Shown: positions 35,593 through 44,517 of the stretch, one piece after another
Position numbering within the stretch: the first letter of the stretch is position 1
Layout: every line of letters begins with the position of its first letter
Source: Flavipsychrobacter sp.
GTDB lineage: Bacteria; Bacteroidota; Bacteroidia; Chitinophagales; Chitinophagaceae
Length of the DNA: 64,000 nucleotides
Direction of reading: 5' to 3'
Assembly (NCBI GenBank): GCA_024508935.1
Contig: JANINW010000011.1
Coordinates: forward strand, 231,581 to 295,580
Translations under genes and position numbers: made by a program
Notes under the pieces: model-generated
What the model saw: only the letters and a program-made list of their open reading frames with translations
The model's database searches: none
Told to the model about the DNA's origin: nothing

Positions 35593-36084
35593 ATGCCTTC
35601 ATTTGATATAGCCAGCAAAGTAGATCTACAGACTTTAGATAATGCTGTAAATGTGGCTAAAAAAGAAATAGACAACCGTTACGATTTCAAGGGAACTCAT
35701 ATCTCTTTTGAACTGAATAAAAAAGATATGGTCATCAACCTGGAAGTGGAAAGCGATATGCAGCTGAGGCAGGTTGAAGAGATATTGGTGACCAAAGCGA
35801 TGCGCCAGGGCCTGGAAGCAAATAGCTTTGATATGAGCAAGGAGGCAACTCCTTCAGGCAAGTATGTACGTAAGGCCATCCCGGTAAAGAACGGCATTGA
35901 GAAAGATATGGCCAAGAAGATCGTTAAGATCATAAAAGACAGCGGTGCCAAAGTACAACCGGCTATTATGGATGATATTATTCGTGTGACAGGCAAGAAA
36001 ATTGACGACCTGCAGGAAGTAATTGCATTGCTGCGCGGCTCAGCGCTGGATATTCCTTTGCAGTTCGTAAATATGAAATCTTAA
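35593..36084 (+). CDS. yajQ: YajQ family nucleotide-binding protein
   Basis: A 163-residue protein beginning MPSFDIASKVDLQTLDNAVN and containing EIDNRYDFKGTH and VRVTGKKIDDLQEVI-like segments (IIRVTGKKIDDLQE), the full YajQ fold of two ferredoxin-like halves. Some homologues bind cyclic di-GMP and act as effectors; others bind RNA or nucleotides. The gene is preceded by about 100 bp of AT-rich leader and ends 2 bp before the stop of the convergent LptF/G-type gene. Confidence 0.95.
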   Translation: MPSFDIASKVDLQTLDNAVNVAKKEIDNRYDFKGTHISFELNKKDMVINLEVESDMQLRQVEEILVTKAMRQGLEANSFDMSKEATPSGKYVRKAIPVKNGIEKDMAKKIVKIIKDSGAKVQPAIMDDIIRVTGKKIDDLQEVIALLRGSALDIPLQFVNMKS

Positions 36085-36086
36085 AG

Positions 36087-37163
36087 CTATTTTATTTGCC
36101 GGCGATATAAATAAAGTGCCAGCGTACCAAAGATTATATTAGGTATCCATACAGCTAAAAGCGGGTTCAGGCCCGCTTTTGTTGAAAATGTATTGGTAAA
36201 CTGCATAGCCATTATATACAGCGCACTGATACATATACCTATGGCCAGGTGCAGGCCGCTGCCACCACGTATCTTACGACTGGCTATACAAGCGCCTATT
36301 ATCGTTAATATAAGCCCGGCAAAAGGCTGGGCAGTGCGGCGGTGTTTTTCTACGTAAAAAAAGTTTAGTGTCTCAGTGCCTCTAAGTTTTTCCCTTGCAA
36401 TATACCTGTTGAGCTGTGGTGTGGTCAATGCTTCTTTTATCGCATCGTCTTCTTCCAGGTCTCCCGGTTTAAAAGTACCATAGTCGCAAATAGTATCCTG
36501 CAAAAAGCGGAGCGTTTCTTTAATACCGTTATTGGTGCGTATACGTACGGTAAATAATTTCCATTTTTTTGTAGTGCTGTCATAGCTGGCGCGTTCTGCC
36601 CACAGCTTTTCTTTTAGCGTAGTTCCCTGTATCTTTTCCGCGGTAAAGTTGTACCCGATATTGGCCTGGTAGTCGTAGCTCATCATATATACGTACAGGT
36701 CTTTGCTCAGCCGCAGGTGTACATCGCGGTCAGCAGTCACTACGGCATTGTGTACATATTTGTCTTCAAAAGCCAGGCGCTGCTTATTGGCGGCAGGCAC
36801 TATCCAGTGGTTGGCCAGCAGGGATAAGGCACATAAAGCACCGCCACCGATCAAATAAGGACGCATAAACCTTTGAAAAGACATGCCCGATGCCAGCATG
36901 GCGATGATCTCCGATTTATAAGCCAGCTTAGATGTAAAGAATATGGTAGCAATAAATATGAACAAAGGGAAAAGCAGGGCGGTGATATGCGGGATGAAGT
37001 TTTTGAAATACATGAGCACAGCCATGAGTGGTGCCTTCTTTTCCAGGAAGTCATCCATCTTCTCCGTAAGGTCTATCACGCAGGCTATCACTGCCATTAT
37101 CATAATGGCAAAGAAAAAGGTACCCCAAAACTTTTTTACAATATACCAGTCCAGTTTTTTCAT
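36087..37163 (-). CDS. LptF/LptG family permease (YjgP/YjgQ)
   Basis: A 358-residue protein with three N-terminal and three C-terminal membrane helices around a periplasmic beta-jellyroll (residues about 120-270), as in LptF and LptG, which extract lipopolysaccharide from the inner membrane with LptB. Start MKKLDWYIVKKFWGTFFFAI; the FPLFIFIATIFFTSKLAYKSEIIAMLASG block (SEIIAMLASG) is the coupling helix. Bacteroidota often keep lptG and lptF apart, so which one this is cannot be decided. It lies 4 bp downstream of tgt on the same strand, a pairing seen in this phylum. Confidence 0.88.
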   Translation of the reverse strand: MKKLDWYIVKKFWGTFFFAIMIMAVIACVIDLTEKMDDFLEKKAPLMAVLMYFKNFIPHITALLFPLFIFIATIFFTSKLAYKSEIIAMLASGMSFQRFMRPYLIGGGALCALSLLANHWIVPAANKQRLAFEDKYVHNAVVTADRDVHLRLSKDLYVYMMSYDYQANIGYNFTAEKIQGTTLKEKLWAERASYDSTTKKWKLFTVRIRTNNGIKETLRFLQDTICDYGTFKPGDLEEDDAIKEALTTPQLNRYIAREKLRGTETLNFFYVEKHRRTAQPFAGLILTIIGACIASRKIRGGSGLHLAIGICISALYIMAMQFTNTFSTKAGLNPLLAVWIPNIIFGTLALYLYRRQIK

Positions 37164-37167
37164 CCGC

Positions 37168-38298
37168 TTACAACCTTTGTTTCAGGATATTTACCTGTTC
37201 AGTTTTCCATTGCATATAATCTCCCTGCAAAATATGCGTACGGGCTTGCTTTACCAAATGCAGGTAAAATGCCAGGTTATGTATGCTGGCTATTTGCAGG
37301 CCCAATATCTCGCTGGCTACAAACAAGTGCCTGAGGTATGCTTTTGTGTAAAAATTGCTGGTAGGGCAGTCTATGCCATCGTCAATGGGACTGAAATCGT
37401 TCTCCCATTTCTTGTTTTTTATATTGACCACGCCTTTGCTGGTGAAAAGCATGCCGTTCCTCCCGTTGCGCGTAGGCATTACGCAATCGAACATGTCTAT
37501 ACCTAACGCTATATTCTCTAAAATATTCCACGGGGTGCCTACGCCCATCAGGTAGCGGGGCTTATCGGCAGGCAGGTTTTCGCAGCATAGGCCGCACATC
37601 TCATACATCATGTCTTCCGGTTCGCCAACGGAAAGGCCACCGATAGCATTGCCGTCGCATTCCATAGATGCTATGAATTCAGCCGACTGCTTGCGGAGAT
37701 CTTTATAAGTGCTGCCCTGTACAATGGGGAACAGTGATTGGTCGTAACCGTATTTAGGCTCGGTCTCTCCCATGCGTTGTACACAACGGGCCAGCCAGCG
37801 GTGGGTAAGCTCCATTGATTTCTTTGCATAGTCGTAGTCAGACGGGTATGGCGGGCATTCATCAAAAGCCATGATGATATCTGCGCCTATGCTTCTCTGG
37901 GTATCTATTACATTCTCAGGTGTAAACAAGTGCCGGGAACCATCTATATGCGATTGGAAAATGGCACCCTCTTCTTTCAGTTTGCGGTTATTGGCCAGGG
38001 AAAATACCTGGTAGCCCCCGCTGTCCGTCAGTATGGGCCTGTCCCAGCCATTGAATTTATGCAAGCCACCCGCCTGTTCCAGTATAGCACTGCCCGGGCG
38101 CAGGTAAAGATGATAGGTATTGCCTAGTATTATCTGGGCCTTTACCTCTTCTTTCAGTTGCTGCTGGGTTACAGCTTTTACACTGCCTACCGTGCCCACC
38201 GGCATGAATATCGGCGTTTCTATTTGCCCATGCCCGGTGGTAATAATGCCTGCCCTGGCAGAGGAAGCGCTATCCGTTACTTTTAATTCGAATTCCAT
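37168..38298 (-). CDS. tgt: tRNA-guanine transglycosylase with degenerate zinc site
   Basis: A 376-residue TIM-barrel enzyme that swaps guanine 34 for preQ1 in tRNAs with GUN anticodons. The catalytic acids are present: LTDSGGYQVFSL and GIDMFDCVMPTRNGRNG; SVGEPEDMM and the RYLMGVG segment are normal. The structural zinc site, usually C-x-C-x2-C plus a His, is altered: the aligned segment is IDCPTSNFYTKAYLRH, where only the middle Cys remains, with Ile and Ser in place of the other two. The His in SIHNLAFYL is kept. The rest aligns well, so the enzyme is probably folded and active without zinc. queD is at 6.8 kb. Confidence 0.93.
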   Translation of the reverse strand: MEFELKVTDSASSARAGIITTGHGQIETPIFMPVGTVGSVKAVTQQQLKEEVKAQIILGNTYHLYLRPGSAILEQAGGLHKFNGWDRPILTDSGGYQVFSLANNRKLKEEGAIFQSHIDGSRHLFTPENVIDTQRSIGADIIMAFDECPPYPSDYDYAKKSMELTHRWLARCVQRMGETEPKYGYDQSLFPIVQGSTYKDLRKQSAEFIASMECDGNAIGGLSVGEPEDMMYEMCGLCCENLPADKPRYLMGVGTPWNILENIALGIDMFDCVMPTRNGRNGMLFTSKGVVNIKNKKWENDFSPIDDGIDCPTSNFYTKAYLRHLFVASEILGLQIASIHNLAFYLHLVKQARTHILQGDYMQWKTEQVNILKQRL

Positions 38299-38384
38299 TG
38301 TATTATCATGCAGCAGTACATAAACCCTGGAATACCGTTTAGTGCCGCTGCTATCGTCTTATAAAATATTGTTTCTTTGCTGTA

Positions 38385-39512
38385 GTGTTTATTCAAATAC
38401 TTATAGGCCTGCTGCAGTTTTGCATAACCATACAATTGGGTTATATGCTGTGCCTGTTTGCAGAAAGCTTCAAGCCTGCAGGGCCAAAACTTCCCTTAAG
38501 TAATAAAAAGCCCGTTTCCATTATTATATGTGCTAAAAATGAAGCGGACAATCTTGAACAGAACCTTCCGGCAATTTTGGCGCAAAGATACAGTAATGAT
38601 GCAGGGAATGTACTGTACGAGGTAATAGTAGTAAACGATGGTTCGACAGACCGTACCGGGGCTGTGCTGGATGAATTGATAAAACAGCATGTGCACCTGT
38701 GGGTAGTAAATATTCCTGCGGCAGAGGAAAGGACGTTTCCTGGGAAGAAATATGCCCTTGGTAAAGGTGTGTTCCATGCTTCACATGAGTTTTTATTGCT
38801 CACTGATGCTGATTGCCGGCCTTCAAGCGAAAGCTGGCTGGAGGAAATGGTGAAGCCGCTGCATGAAGGTAAAGAGATAGTGGCAGGGTATGGTGGGTAC
38901 AAATATGGCCCCGGCTTGCTTAACGCCTTTATACGCTGGGAGACCCTGCATACTTTTTTCCAATACAGCAGTTATGCGTTTGCGGGCATACCATATATGG
39001 CCGTAGGGCGCAATATGGCCTGCACAAAAGCGGCGTTTGAAAAAGCCCGGCAGTCGGCAGCATGGACCAAATTGCCATCGGGCGACGATGACCTGCTGGT
39101 AAATGCTGTGGCGGATGCAAGTAATATAGCGATAGTGTCAGACCAAACGGCGTTTACCATTTCGGCTGCGAAAAATACCTGGGGCGACTGGATAAAGCAA
39201 AAACAACGGCATCTTTCTACCGGTAAATACTACAAGACAAAAACCAAGATGCTGCTGGGCTTGTATGCCTTGTCGCATGCCCTGGTATGGCTTAGTTTCA
39301 TCATCCTCATATTTACCCCATTTTACAGGCCCGCTTTGCTGGCTATGGGGTTCAGGTGTTTTGCTTATTGGGGAGCATGGTTGTTCCAGGCACAAAGACT
39401 GAAAGAGAAAAAACTGGTATTGTGGTTCCCGCTATTCGATTTAGGCTGGATGATATATAACTTTGCGTTCCTTCCATACATATCATGGAAAAATAAAAAG
39501 CAGTGGAAATAA
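38385..39512 (+). CDS. Glycosyltransferase family 2, membrane-anchored
   Basis: A 375-residue protein: N-terminal helix (residues 3-25), a GT2 catalytic domain (VSIIICAKNEADNLEQNLPA, VVNDGSTDRTGAV, LLTDADCRPSSESWL, and the acceptor motif SGDDDLLVNAV with QKQRHLSTGKYY, a Q-x-x-R-W-like site), then two or three C-terminal helices. This layout is that of processive or lipid-directed inverting transferases of the inner membrane. The start is a GTG at 38385. rsmG begins inside its last ten bases, so they are co-translated. The sugar and acceptor are unknown. Confidence 0.87.
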   Translation: MFIQILIGLLQFCITIQLGYMLCLFAESFKPAGPKLPLSNKKPVSIIICAKNEADNLEQNLPAILAQRYSNDAGNVLYEVIVVNDGSTDRTGAVLDELIKQHVHLWVVNIPAAEERTFPGKKYALGKGVFHASHEFLLLTDADCRPSSESWLEEMVKPLHEGKEIVAGYGGYKYGPGLLNAFIRWETLHTFFQYSSYAFAGIPYMAVGRNMACTKAAFEKARQSAAWTKLPSGDDDLLVNAVADASNIAIVSDQTAFTISAAKNTWGDWIKQKQRHLSTGKYYKTKTKMLLGLYALSHALVWLSFIILIFTPFYRPALLAMGFRCFAYWGAWLFQAQRLKEKKLVLWFPLFDLGWMIYNFAFLPYISWKNKKQWK

Positions 39513-40135
39513 TCAGGAAATATTTTGACGATTTTACCGATACGCAATTGCAGCAATTGGGGCAATTGGAAGAATTATATAAAGACTGGAATGAAAAAAT
39601 AAATGTCATTTCCCGTAAAGACATTGATTCGCTTTATGAAAAGCATGTGCTGCATTCGTTGGCAATAGCTGCGGTATGCAGTTTTAATAAAGGTGCGCAG
39701 ATAGTAGATATAGGTACCGGCGGCGGTTTCCCCGGCATACCCCTGGCCATACTTTTTCCTGAAGTTGAGTTTTTGTTATCTGACAGTATTGGCAAAAAGA
39801 TAAAAGTGGTGCAGGAGGTTGCGGCTGCCATAGGTCTGAAAAACGTAACTGCGGTACACAGCAGGGTAGAAGAAATAAAAGGCCGGACCTTCGATTTTGC
39901 AGTATCGCGCGCTGTAGCCCCGCTGGGAGACCTGTGGCAATGGGTAAACCATATGCTGCGCAAAGGCAATAAAATGGGCGAACTGCCTAATGGACTTATA
40001 TGCCTGAAAGGCGGAGACCTCACTGCCGAGATAAAGGCTTCGGGGCTTTATGACAAAGCACAGGCATGGAGTGTTTATGATATTTTTCCCGAACCATCCT
40101 TCCAGGAAAAATTTGTCATTTATGTGCCTAAATAA
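39503..40135 (+). CDS. rsmG: 16S rRNA (guanine527-N7)-methyltransferase RsmG
   Basis: A 210-residue SAM-dependent methyltransferase acting on G527 of 16S rRNA. The start is the GTG at 39503, overlapping the glycosyltransferase gene by 10 bp. Motif I is VDIGTGGGFPGIPLAI, followed by LLSDSIGKKIKVVQEV and FAVSRAVAPLGDL; the N-terminal NVISRKDIDSLYEKHVLHSL segment is typical of the family. Length is normal. Confidence 0.95.
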   Translation: MEIIRKYFDDFTDTQLQQLGQLEELYKDWNEKINVISRKDIDSLYEKHVLHSLAIAAVCSFNKGAQIVDIGTGGGFPGIPLAILFPEVEFLLSDSIGKKIKVVQEVAAAIGLKNVTAVHSRVEEIKGRTFDFAVSRAVAPLGDLWQWVNHMLRKGNKMGELPNGLICLKGGDLTAEIKASGLYDKAQAWSVYDIFPEPSFQEKFVIYVPK

Positions 40136-40248
40136 ATTGTTACGGGTGCGGACAATAATATGACAAAAGGTTCGTTATAAAATAGTTATATTTATAATGA
40201 ATTCCTGAACTAAACCACTATTATAAATTGATTTAAACAGACCTCCCT

Positions 40249-41391
40249 ATGAAAAAATCAATTGTTTCCTTGGCTATGCTGGCGACTATAGCCGTGCTTA
40301 TTTCCTGCAATAAAAACAAATCTGATTCTGCAGCTAACGCAAATGTATCTGTAACCCCGGTGTTGCCGGATGCTACTGCCGAATACTTTTCGGACAATGG
40401 CAATGTAGGCGGAGAAGTAGATATATTAAATAAGAAAGCCACGCTGGGAAGAGTATTGTTTTACGACAACCATTTGTCTTTAAATAATGCTACAGCCTGT
40501 GCCAGCTGTCATCACCAGGCATTGGCTTTTTCAGATAATGCCGCATTCAGCCGTGGCTTTGAAAATAAACAAACTGCCAGGAATACACCTCCTATTCAAA
40601 ACCTGTTGGGCACTTCTTTAAAATTGTTTACCGTTAATGGAAAACTAGCGGGTGCCAGTTCTCTTTTTTGGGATGGCCGCGAAAATAATCTGCAAGACCT
40701 GATCATGCGGCCGGTTTCCAACCATGTGGAAATGGGTATGGAGCAACTGGCTGACCTGCCGGCAAAGCTGGCAGAACTGCCTTATTACAATAAGCTATTT
40801 AAAGATGCTTATGGATCGGAAAGTGTAACACTTGACCGCATCTCTGAATCGATAGGATTATTTATAGGCTCTATCAAGTCCCAAGGGTCGAGGTTCGATC
40901 AGTTCATGGCAGGTAAAACACAATTGACCGCTTTGGAGAATTATGGTTTTACCTTATTCAATACCAAATATCCCTGCGGCAATTGCCACCATGTAAGTAT
41001 GCCGGGTGGATATGGAGGTATGGGCAGCGGCAGCGAGTTTATGGATATAGGACTGGACATTGTGTCTGCCGATAAAGGCCGTGCTGCCATAACAGGTAAT
41101 GCCGCTGATAACGGAAGGTTTAAAATACCTAACCTGCATAATATAGCGCTTACAGCCCCATACATGCACGATGGCCGTTTCAACACATTGGGTGAAGTAA
41201 TAGACCATTACAGTGCCGGCATCCAAAATACGGCTAACCTGAATGATGAACTAAAGGATGTAAATGGCAAGGCTATGCGCATGAATATCTCTACAGAAGA
41301 AAAAGCTGCACTGATAGCCTTTTTACAAACTATGACGGATAATGATATGATAACTGATCCCAAATTTTCCGATCCTTTCAAAACCAACTAA
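40249..41391 (+). CDS. Diheme cytochrome c peroxidase lipoprotein (second paralogue)
   Basis: A 380-residue lipoprotein (lipobox VLISC, Cys20) with heme sites CASCH (Cys84-His88) and CGNCH (Cys243-His247). Segments FYDNHLSLNNATACASCHHQ, NTPPIQNLLG, LFWDGRENNLQDLI, NHVEMGM and APYMHDGRFNTL are the classical CcpA-type peroxidase pattern. It differs from the MbnH-like protein at 7.1 kb and has no MbnP-like neighbour, so it is better read as a peroxidase that reduces hydrogen peroxide in the periplasm. The gene after it, 16 bp downstream, encodes an outer-membrane barrel. Confidence 0.92.
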   Translation: MKKSIVSLAMLATIAVLISCNKNKSDSAANANVSVTPVLPDATAEYFSDNGNVGGEVDILNKKATLGRVLFYDNHLSLNNATACASCHHQALAFSDNAAFSRGFENKQTARNTPPIQNLLGTSLKLFTVNGKLAGASSLFWDGRENNLQDLIMRPVSNHVEMGMEQLADLPAKLAELPYYNKLFKDAYGSESVTLDRISESIGLFIGSIKSQGSRFDQFMAGKTQLTALENYGFTLFNTKYPCGNCHHVSMPGGYGGMGSGSEFMDIGLDIVSADKGRAAITGNAADNGRFKIPNLHNIALTAPYMHDGRFNTLGEVIDHYSAGIQNTANLNDELKDVNGKAMRMNISTEEKAALIAFLQTMTDNDMITDPKFSDPFKTN

Positions 41392-41410
41392 AATTTAAAC
41401 GCACAACTTG

Positions 41411-42124
41411 ATGAAAAAAATTGTACTGGCAATTGTAGGCATTGCCCTTGGCAGTTCTGTATGCTATGCCCAGGAATTGACGACAGAAAATAGCCCAAAA
41501 GAAAAAAAGCTGGAACACCATATAGGTGTGCAGATGAATGAGCTCATTCGCCAGGTGTTTAATTTTAATAATTCAACGGCTTCCAATCTCAATAACCCGT
41601 ACCTTATTGTTTACTCTGTAAACCTGGCAAAAACAGGCTGGGGGCTGCGATTGGGCGCAGGGTATACGCGCAATACTTTTTCCGATGATGACGGGGTAAC
41701 GAAAAGAGAAACCGATATCAACGATTTGAACCTGAGATTAGGCGTAGAAAAAGCCTTCAAACTATCTGATAAATGGACGGCTGGTGCAGGACTGGACGGG
41801 TTATATGGCAATGACAATGATTATACAAATAGTGTTATAAGGTCATTTGATACCACAACCACTAAAACCAATAGCAAAGTGACGCGTTACGGCGGCGGGG
41901 CTATGGCCTGGTTGCGCTATGCCATCAGCCCGAGGGTGGTAATAGGTACTGAAACCAGCTTTTATTACCAGCTTGGCAACCAGCAGCAGACTATAAACAT
42001 CACAAAACGGAATAATAGTGTTCCATCCCGCCCCATAGTTACTACGACGTCTACTATAGATGGAGATGTAACTGAAGGAATCTTTAGGCTGCCGGTAGTA
42101 TTTTACCTGATGGTCAGGTTTTAA
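41411..42124 (+). CDS. Outer-membrane beta-barrel protein of unknown function
   Basis: A 237-residue protein from the ATG at 41411 (a TTG codon precedes it in frame). Signal peptide MKKIVLAIVGIALGSSVCYAQ, then alternating strands (WGLRLGAGYTRNTF, WTAGAGLDGLYG, VVIGTETSFYYQLG) and a C-terminal aromatic residue (LMVRF). The pattern is that of an 8-10 strand barrel of the OmpW/OprF-like type found in many Bacteroidota. It follows the second peroxidase gene closely; the meaning of the pairing is unknown. Confidence 0.78.
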   Translation: MKKIVLAIVGIALGSSVCYAQELTTENSPKEKKLEHHIGVQMNELIRQVFNFNNSTASNLNNPYLIVYSVNLAKTGWGLRLGAGYTRNTFSDDDGVTKRETDINDLNLRLGVEKAFKLSDKWTAGAGLDGLYGNDNDYTNSVIRSFDTTTTKTNSKVTRYGGGAMAWLRYAISPRVVIGTETSFYYQLGNQQQTINITKRNNSVPSRPIVTTTSTIDGDVTEGIFRLPVVFYLMVRF

Positions 42125-42247
42125 AATCCTGGCTGACAATGAAACGCTCTGCGCCGCGAGGGCAGGGCGTTTTGCTATGTACTACGCATACTCAGAAACA
42201 ATTCTTATTTTTGCGCCTCAAAACCTTAAATACTATAATATAATTAT

Positions 42248-42958
42248 ATGGGCCGGATATTTGAAGTACGGAAATCATCCATGTTTGCGCGGTACGACCG
42301 CATGGCAAAACAATTTACACGTGTAGGAAGGGAGATAGCGATAGCTGTAAAAAAAGGCGGTCCTGACCCGGATACTAACCCGATGCTGCGCCGTGTAATG
42401 CAGAATGCCAAGTCGTTCAATATGCCGAAAGACCGTATTGAGGCGGCTATTAAGAATGCACTGGGCAAAGACACCAGCAACTATGACGAGGTACTGTATG
42501 AAGGTTATGCGCCACATGGTGTAGCCCTGATGGTGGTTACCGCAACTGATAATACTACCCGTACTGTAGCTAATGTACGTTCACATTTTAACAAAGGTGG
42601 TGGAGCATTAGGCAATAGCGGCTCTGTAGGTTTCCTGTTCAAGCACCTGGGTGTATTCAAGCTGGACCCTACCGGTCTTAATGCAGATGATATGGAACTG
42701 GAACTAATAGATTATGGCCTGGAAGAGCTGGGTGAAGACAGTGAAGGTAAACTGATCGTGCGTTGCGCATTTGAAGACTTTGGTAAGATGCAAAAAGCAT
42801 TGGAAGAAAAAGGTATTACACCTGTATCGTCAGAACTGGAATGGTTGCCGATGAATACGGTGCCTGTTACAGAAGAACAATCTCAGGATGTTTTTAAACT
42901 GATAGCAAGGCTTGAAGAAGACGATGATGTGCAGCACGTATTCCACAATATGGGATAG
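42248..42958 (+). CDS. YebC/PmpR family protein
   Basis: A 236-residue protein of the YebC/TACO1 family. It starts MGRIFEVRKSSMFARYDRMAK and contains NMPKDRIEAAIKNALGK, EVLYEGYAPHGVALMV, NKGGGALGNSGSVGFLF and the late LEEDDDVQHVFHNM. Family members were first described as DNA-binding regulators; more recently members have been linked to translation of proline stretches. A TATTTTTG -7 box is at 42206-42213. A terminator follows. Confidence 0.93.
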   Translation: MGRIFEVRKSSMFARYDRMAKQFTRVGREIAIAVKKGGPDPDTNPMLRRVMQNAKSFNMPKDRIEAAIKNALGKDTSNYDEVLYEGYAPHGVALMVVTATDNTTRTVANVRSHFNKGGGALGNSGSVGFLFKHLGVFKLDPTGLNADDMELELIDYGLEELGEDSEGKLIVRCAFEDFGKMQKALEEKGITPVSSELEWLPMNTVPVTEEQSQDVFKLIARLEEDDDVQHVFHNMG

Positions 42959-42980
42959 TCAGTGTAATGTAAATAATATC

Positions 42981-43007
42981 AAAAGGCAATCCATTGGATT
43001 GCCTTTT
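42981..43007 (+). terminator. Intrinsic terminator after the yebC-family gene
   Basis: AAAAGGCAATCC (42981-42992), loop ATT, GGATTGCCTTTT (42996-43007), then further T residues. A 12-bp perfect stem. Confidence 0.8.
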
Positions 43008-43044
43008 TTCATTTTTGAACGTAAATTTGATAAAGCTATTTTCT

Positions 43045-43767
43045 ATGAAACCTATATGTCTGCCGCTCTTATTACTTATTTTACTGGCATCCTGCAAAAA
43101 AGAAAGTAAAGTAAATGTCCCGTCAACCAGGTATACTGCCCTGGAAGATTTTGCGCTGATACCAACTGCAAATGCCCGGTGGTATGTGCATACGCAGGGT
43201 TATGTATATGATGATGATGTTGACCAGGAGACCAGGCAGAATACTAATAAAAAAGATTTCTACAATGGTGTGGATACCACTATCCATTTTTATACTGTGA
43301 TCAATACTACCGGTTTGGATACCTTTATCGACGGCGTTAATTACCACATTTATAGTTATACAATGAAAGGTGTCAGCACCCAGACTAATCCTTTCTTCAA
43401 GCCATTTGAAAAAGTACAACGTCTATATTTAAGAGAGGACACACTGGGACAGCGTATCATATTTAACGGGAAAACGCTGCTTGATTTTTCAGATAACGCA
43501 AGTGGGGAAGCAGTTAAACCATTTTATTCATGGCCTGAAATGACGGTACAACCGCCAGCTAATTTAATTATAGCCAACCAGTACCTGAAATGCTGGAATG
43601 TAATAAATCCCAATAATAGACTTGAATATTTCTATAAAGGATTAGGGATAGGTTGTGTTAGTGGTATTTTACCATTGGGTTATGTAGGTGATAATGGCAG
43701 CCAGGTAAGAACGCTTGATTTTGTTTATAAGAATGACAGCCTCCATTTCGACTATCCATTATACTAA
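43045..43767 (+). CDS. Lipoprotein of unknown function
   Basis: A 240-residue lipoprotein from the ATG at 43045 (MKPICLPLLLLILLASC, Cys17); the in-frame codons before it overlap the yebC terminator and are not used. The mature part is a single globular, beta-rich domain with many Tyr and Trp (WYVHTQGYVYDDDVDQE, LEYFYKGLGIGCVSG) and a C-terminal LDFVYKNDSLHFDYPLY. No family recognised. It probably stands alone behind its own promoter. Confidence 0.72.
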   Translation: MKPICLPLLLLILLASCKKESKVNVPSTRYTALEDFALIPTANARWYVHTQGYVYDDDVDQETRQNTNKKDFYNGVDTTIHFYTVINTTGLDTFIDGVNYHIYSYTMKGVSTQTNPFFKPFEKVQRLYLREDTLGQRIIFNGKTLLDFSDNASGEAVKPFYSWPEMTVQPPANLIIANQYLKCWNVINPNNRLEYFYKGLGIGCVSGILPLGYVGDNGSQVRTLDFVYKNDSLHFDYPLY

Positions 43768-43827
43768 TTGCATCATGCAGTTTATGCATGATGCAGTAAC
43801 TTTGAATTTTTGATTTATTCCTGTTTT

Positions 43828-44016
43828 ATGCCCTCGTCTAAAAAATGCTCCAAATGTGGTAAAGCTTTTGAATGCTGCGCTGAAGCTCACGGCTGTTGGT
43901 GCGAGCAACATACGCTTACTACAGATACTTTGAAAGAACTGAAAGAACATTTTGAGAACTGTCTTTGCCCTGAATGCCTGGCAGCATATGCAAATAAGGA
44001 GAAGGTAGCAGAGTAA
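43828..44016 (+). CDS. Small cysteine-rich CWC-type protein
   Basis: A 62-residue protein (MPSSKKCSKCGKAFEC) with seven or more Cys arranged as CSKCGKAFECC, CWCEQH and CLCPECL, the pattern of the cysteine-rich CWC family; two zinc-binding knuckles are likely. The start is the ATG at 43828, six codons after an earlier in-frame start. It ends 1 bp before the stop of the convergent DUF3052-like gene. Function unknown. Confidence 0.8.
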   Translation: MPSSKKCSKCGKAFECCAEAHGCWCEQHTLTTDTLKELKEHFENCLCPECLAAYANKEKVAE

Positions 44017-44017
44017 T

Positions 44018-44434
44018 CTATCTATCCTTTAAGCGGTACACCAGTTTCAAGCCAGACCAGTCTTCATCAACTGCACAAACTTTTACATCTACCAGGCCTG
44101 TAGCAAGTGCAATGTCACGAACGATATTCTCAGTAAGTTCAGTTTGTTTGCCTGCACTTTTTTTATACCACGATACCCATATTATACCGTTCTTCTTTAT
44201 TTGTTGCATTAATAGGGGCAGCATAGCATCCAGTTCACGGCGTTTGTTAGTGAACAGGTGAATGAGATCAACATCATTTGTTGTCGTGGTTTTTATTATC
44301 AATGTTTTATAAAAATCACTGCCTATCAGATCGGCATAATGTGCAGGTGCATTTACCGGTTTTACGGACATGCCTTCTTTAAGGCCAAGCTTTTTGTATA
44401 GCGGATTGGATGAATAACCTGCTGCCATTGTCAA
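44018..44434 (-). CDS. DUF3052-like protein
   Basis: A 138-residue soluble protein starting MTMAAGYSSNPLYKKLGLKEG (an ATG two codons later is also possible). The pattern YSGTPLxxKLGxKxG, followed by a Rossmann-like strand, IHLFTNKRREL, IWVSWYKKSAG and DEDWSGLKLVYR, is that of DUF3052 proteins. The fold is probably related to acyltransferase-like or SAM-like alpha/beta domains, but no activity is known. Transcription would start upstream of 44434, divergent from the methyltransferase gene. Confidence 0.8.
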   Translation of the reverse strand: MTMAAGYSSNPLYKKLGLKEGMSVKPVNAPAHYADLIGSDFYKTLIIKTTTTNDVDLIHLFTNKRRELDAMLPLLMQQIKKNGIIWVSWYKKSAGKQTELTENIVRDIALATGLVDVKVCAVDEDWSGLKLVYRLKDR

Positions 44435-44482
44435 TTATTGTATGCTAAAATTAAGCCTAGGGTCGTTCCCCGCATGTTCCTA

Positions 44483-44513
44483 TTTTCTACGGCCGATAAA
44501 TTCCGTAGGTTTG
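44483..44513 (+). promoter_or_regulatory. Promoter of the RlmB-type methyltransferase gene
   Basis: TTTT (44483-44486, one change from TTTG) and TAGGTTTG (44506-44513, perfect TAnnTTTG), 19 bp apart. The -7 box ends 4 bp before the ATG, so the mRNA would be nearly leaderless. Confidence 0.5.
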
Positions 44514-44517
44514 CGGC

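Noticed and set aside
40249-41391. Second diheme peroxidase considered as another MbnH
   Set aside because: No MbnP-like gene is adjacent, and internal motifs are those of ordinary CcpA-type peroxidases.
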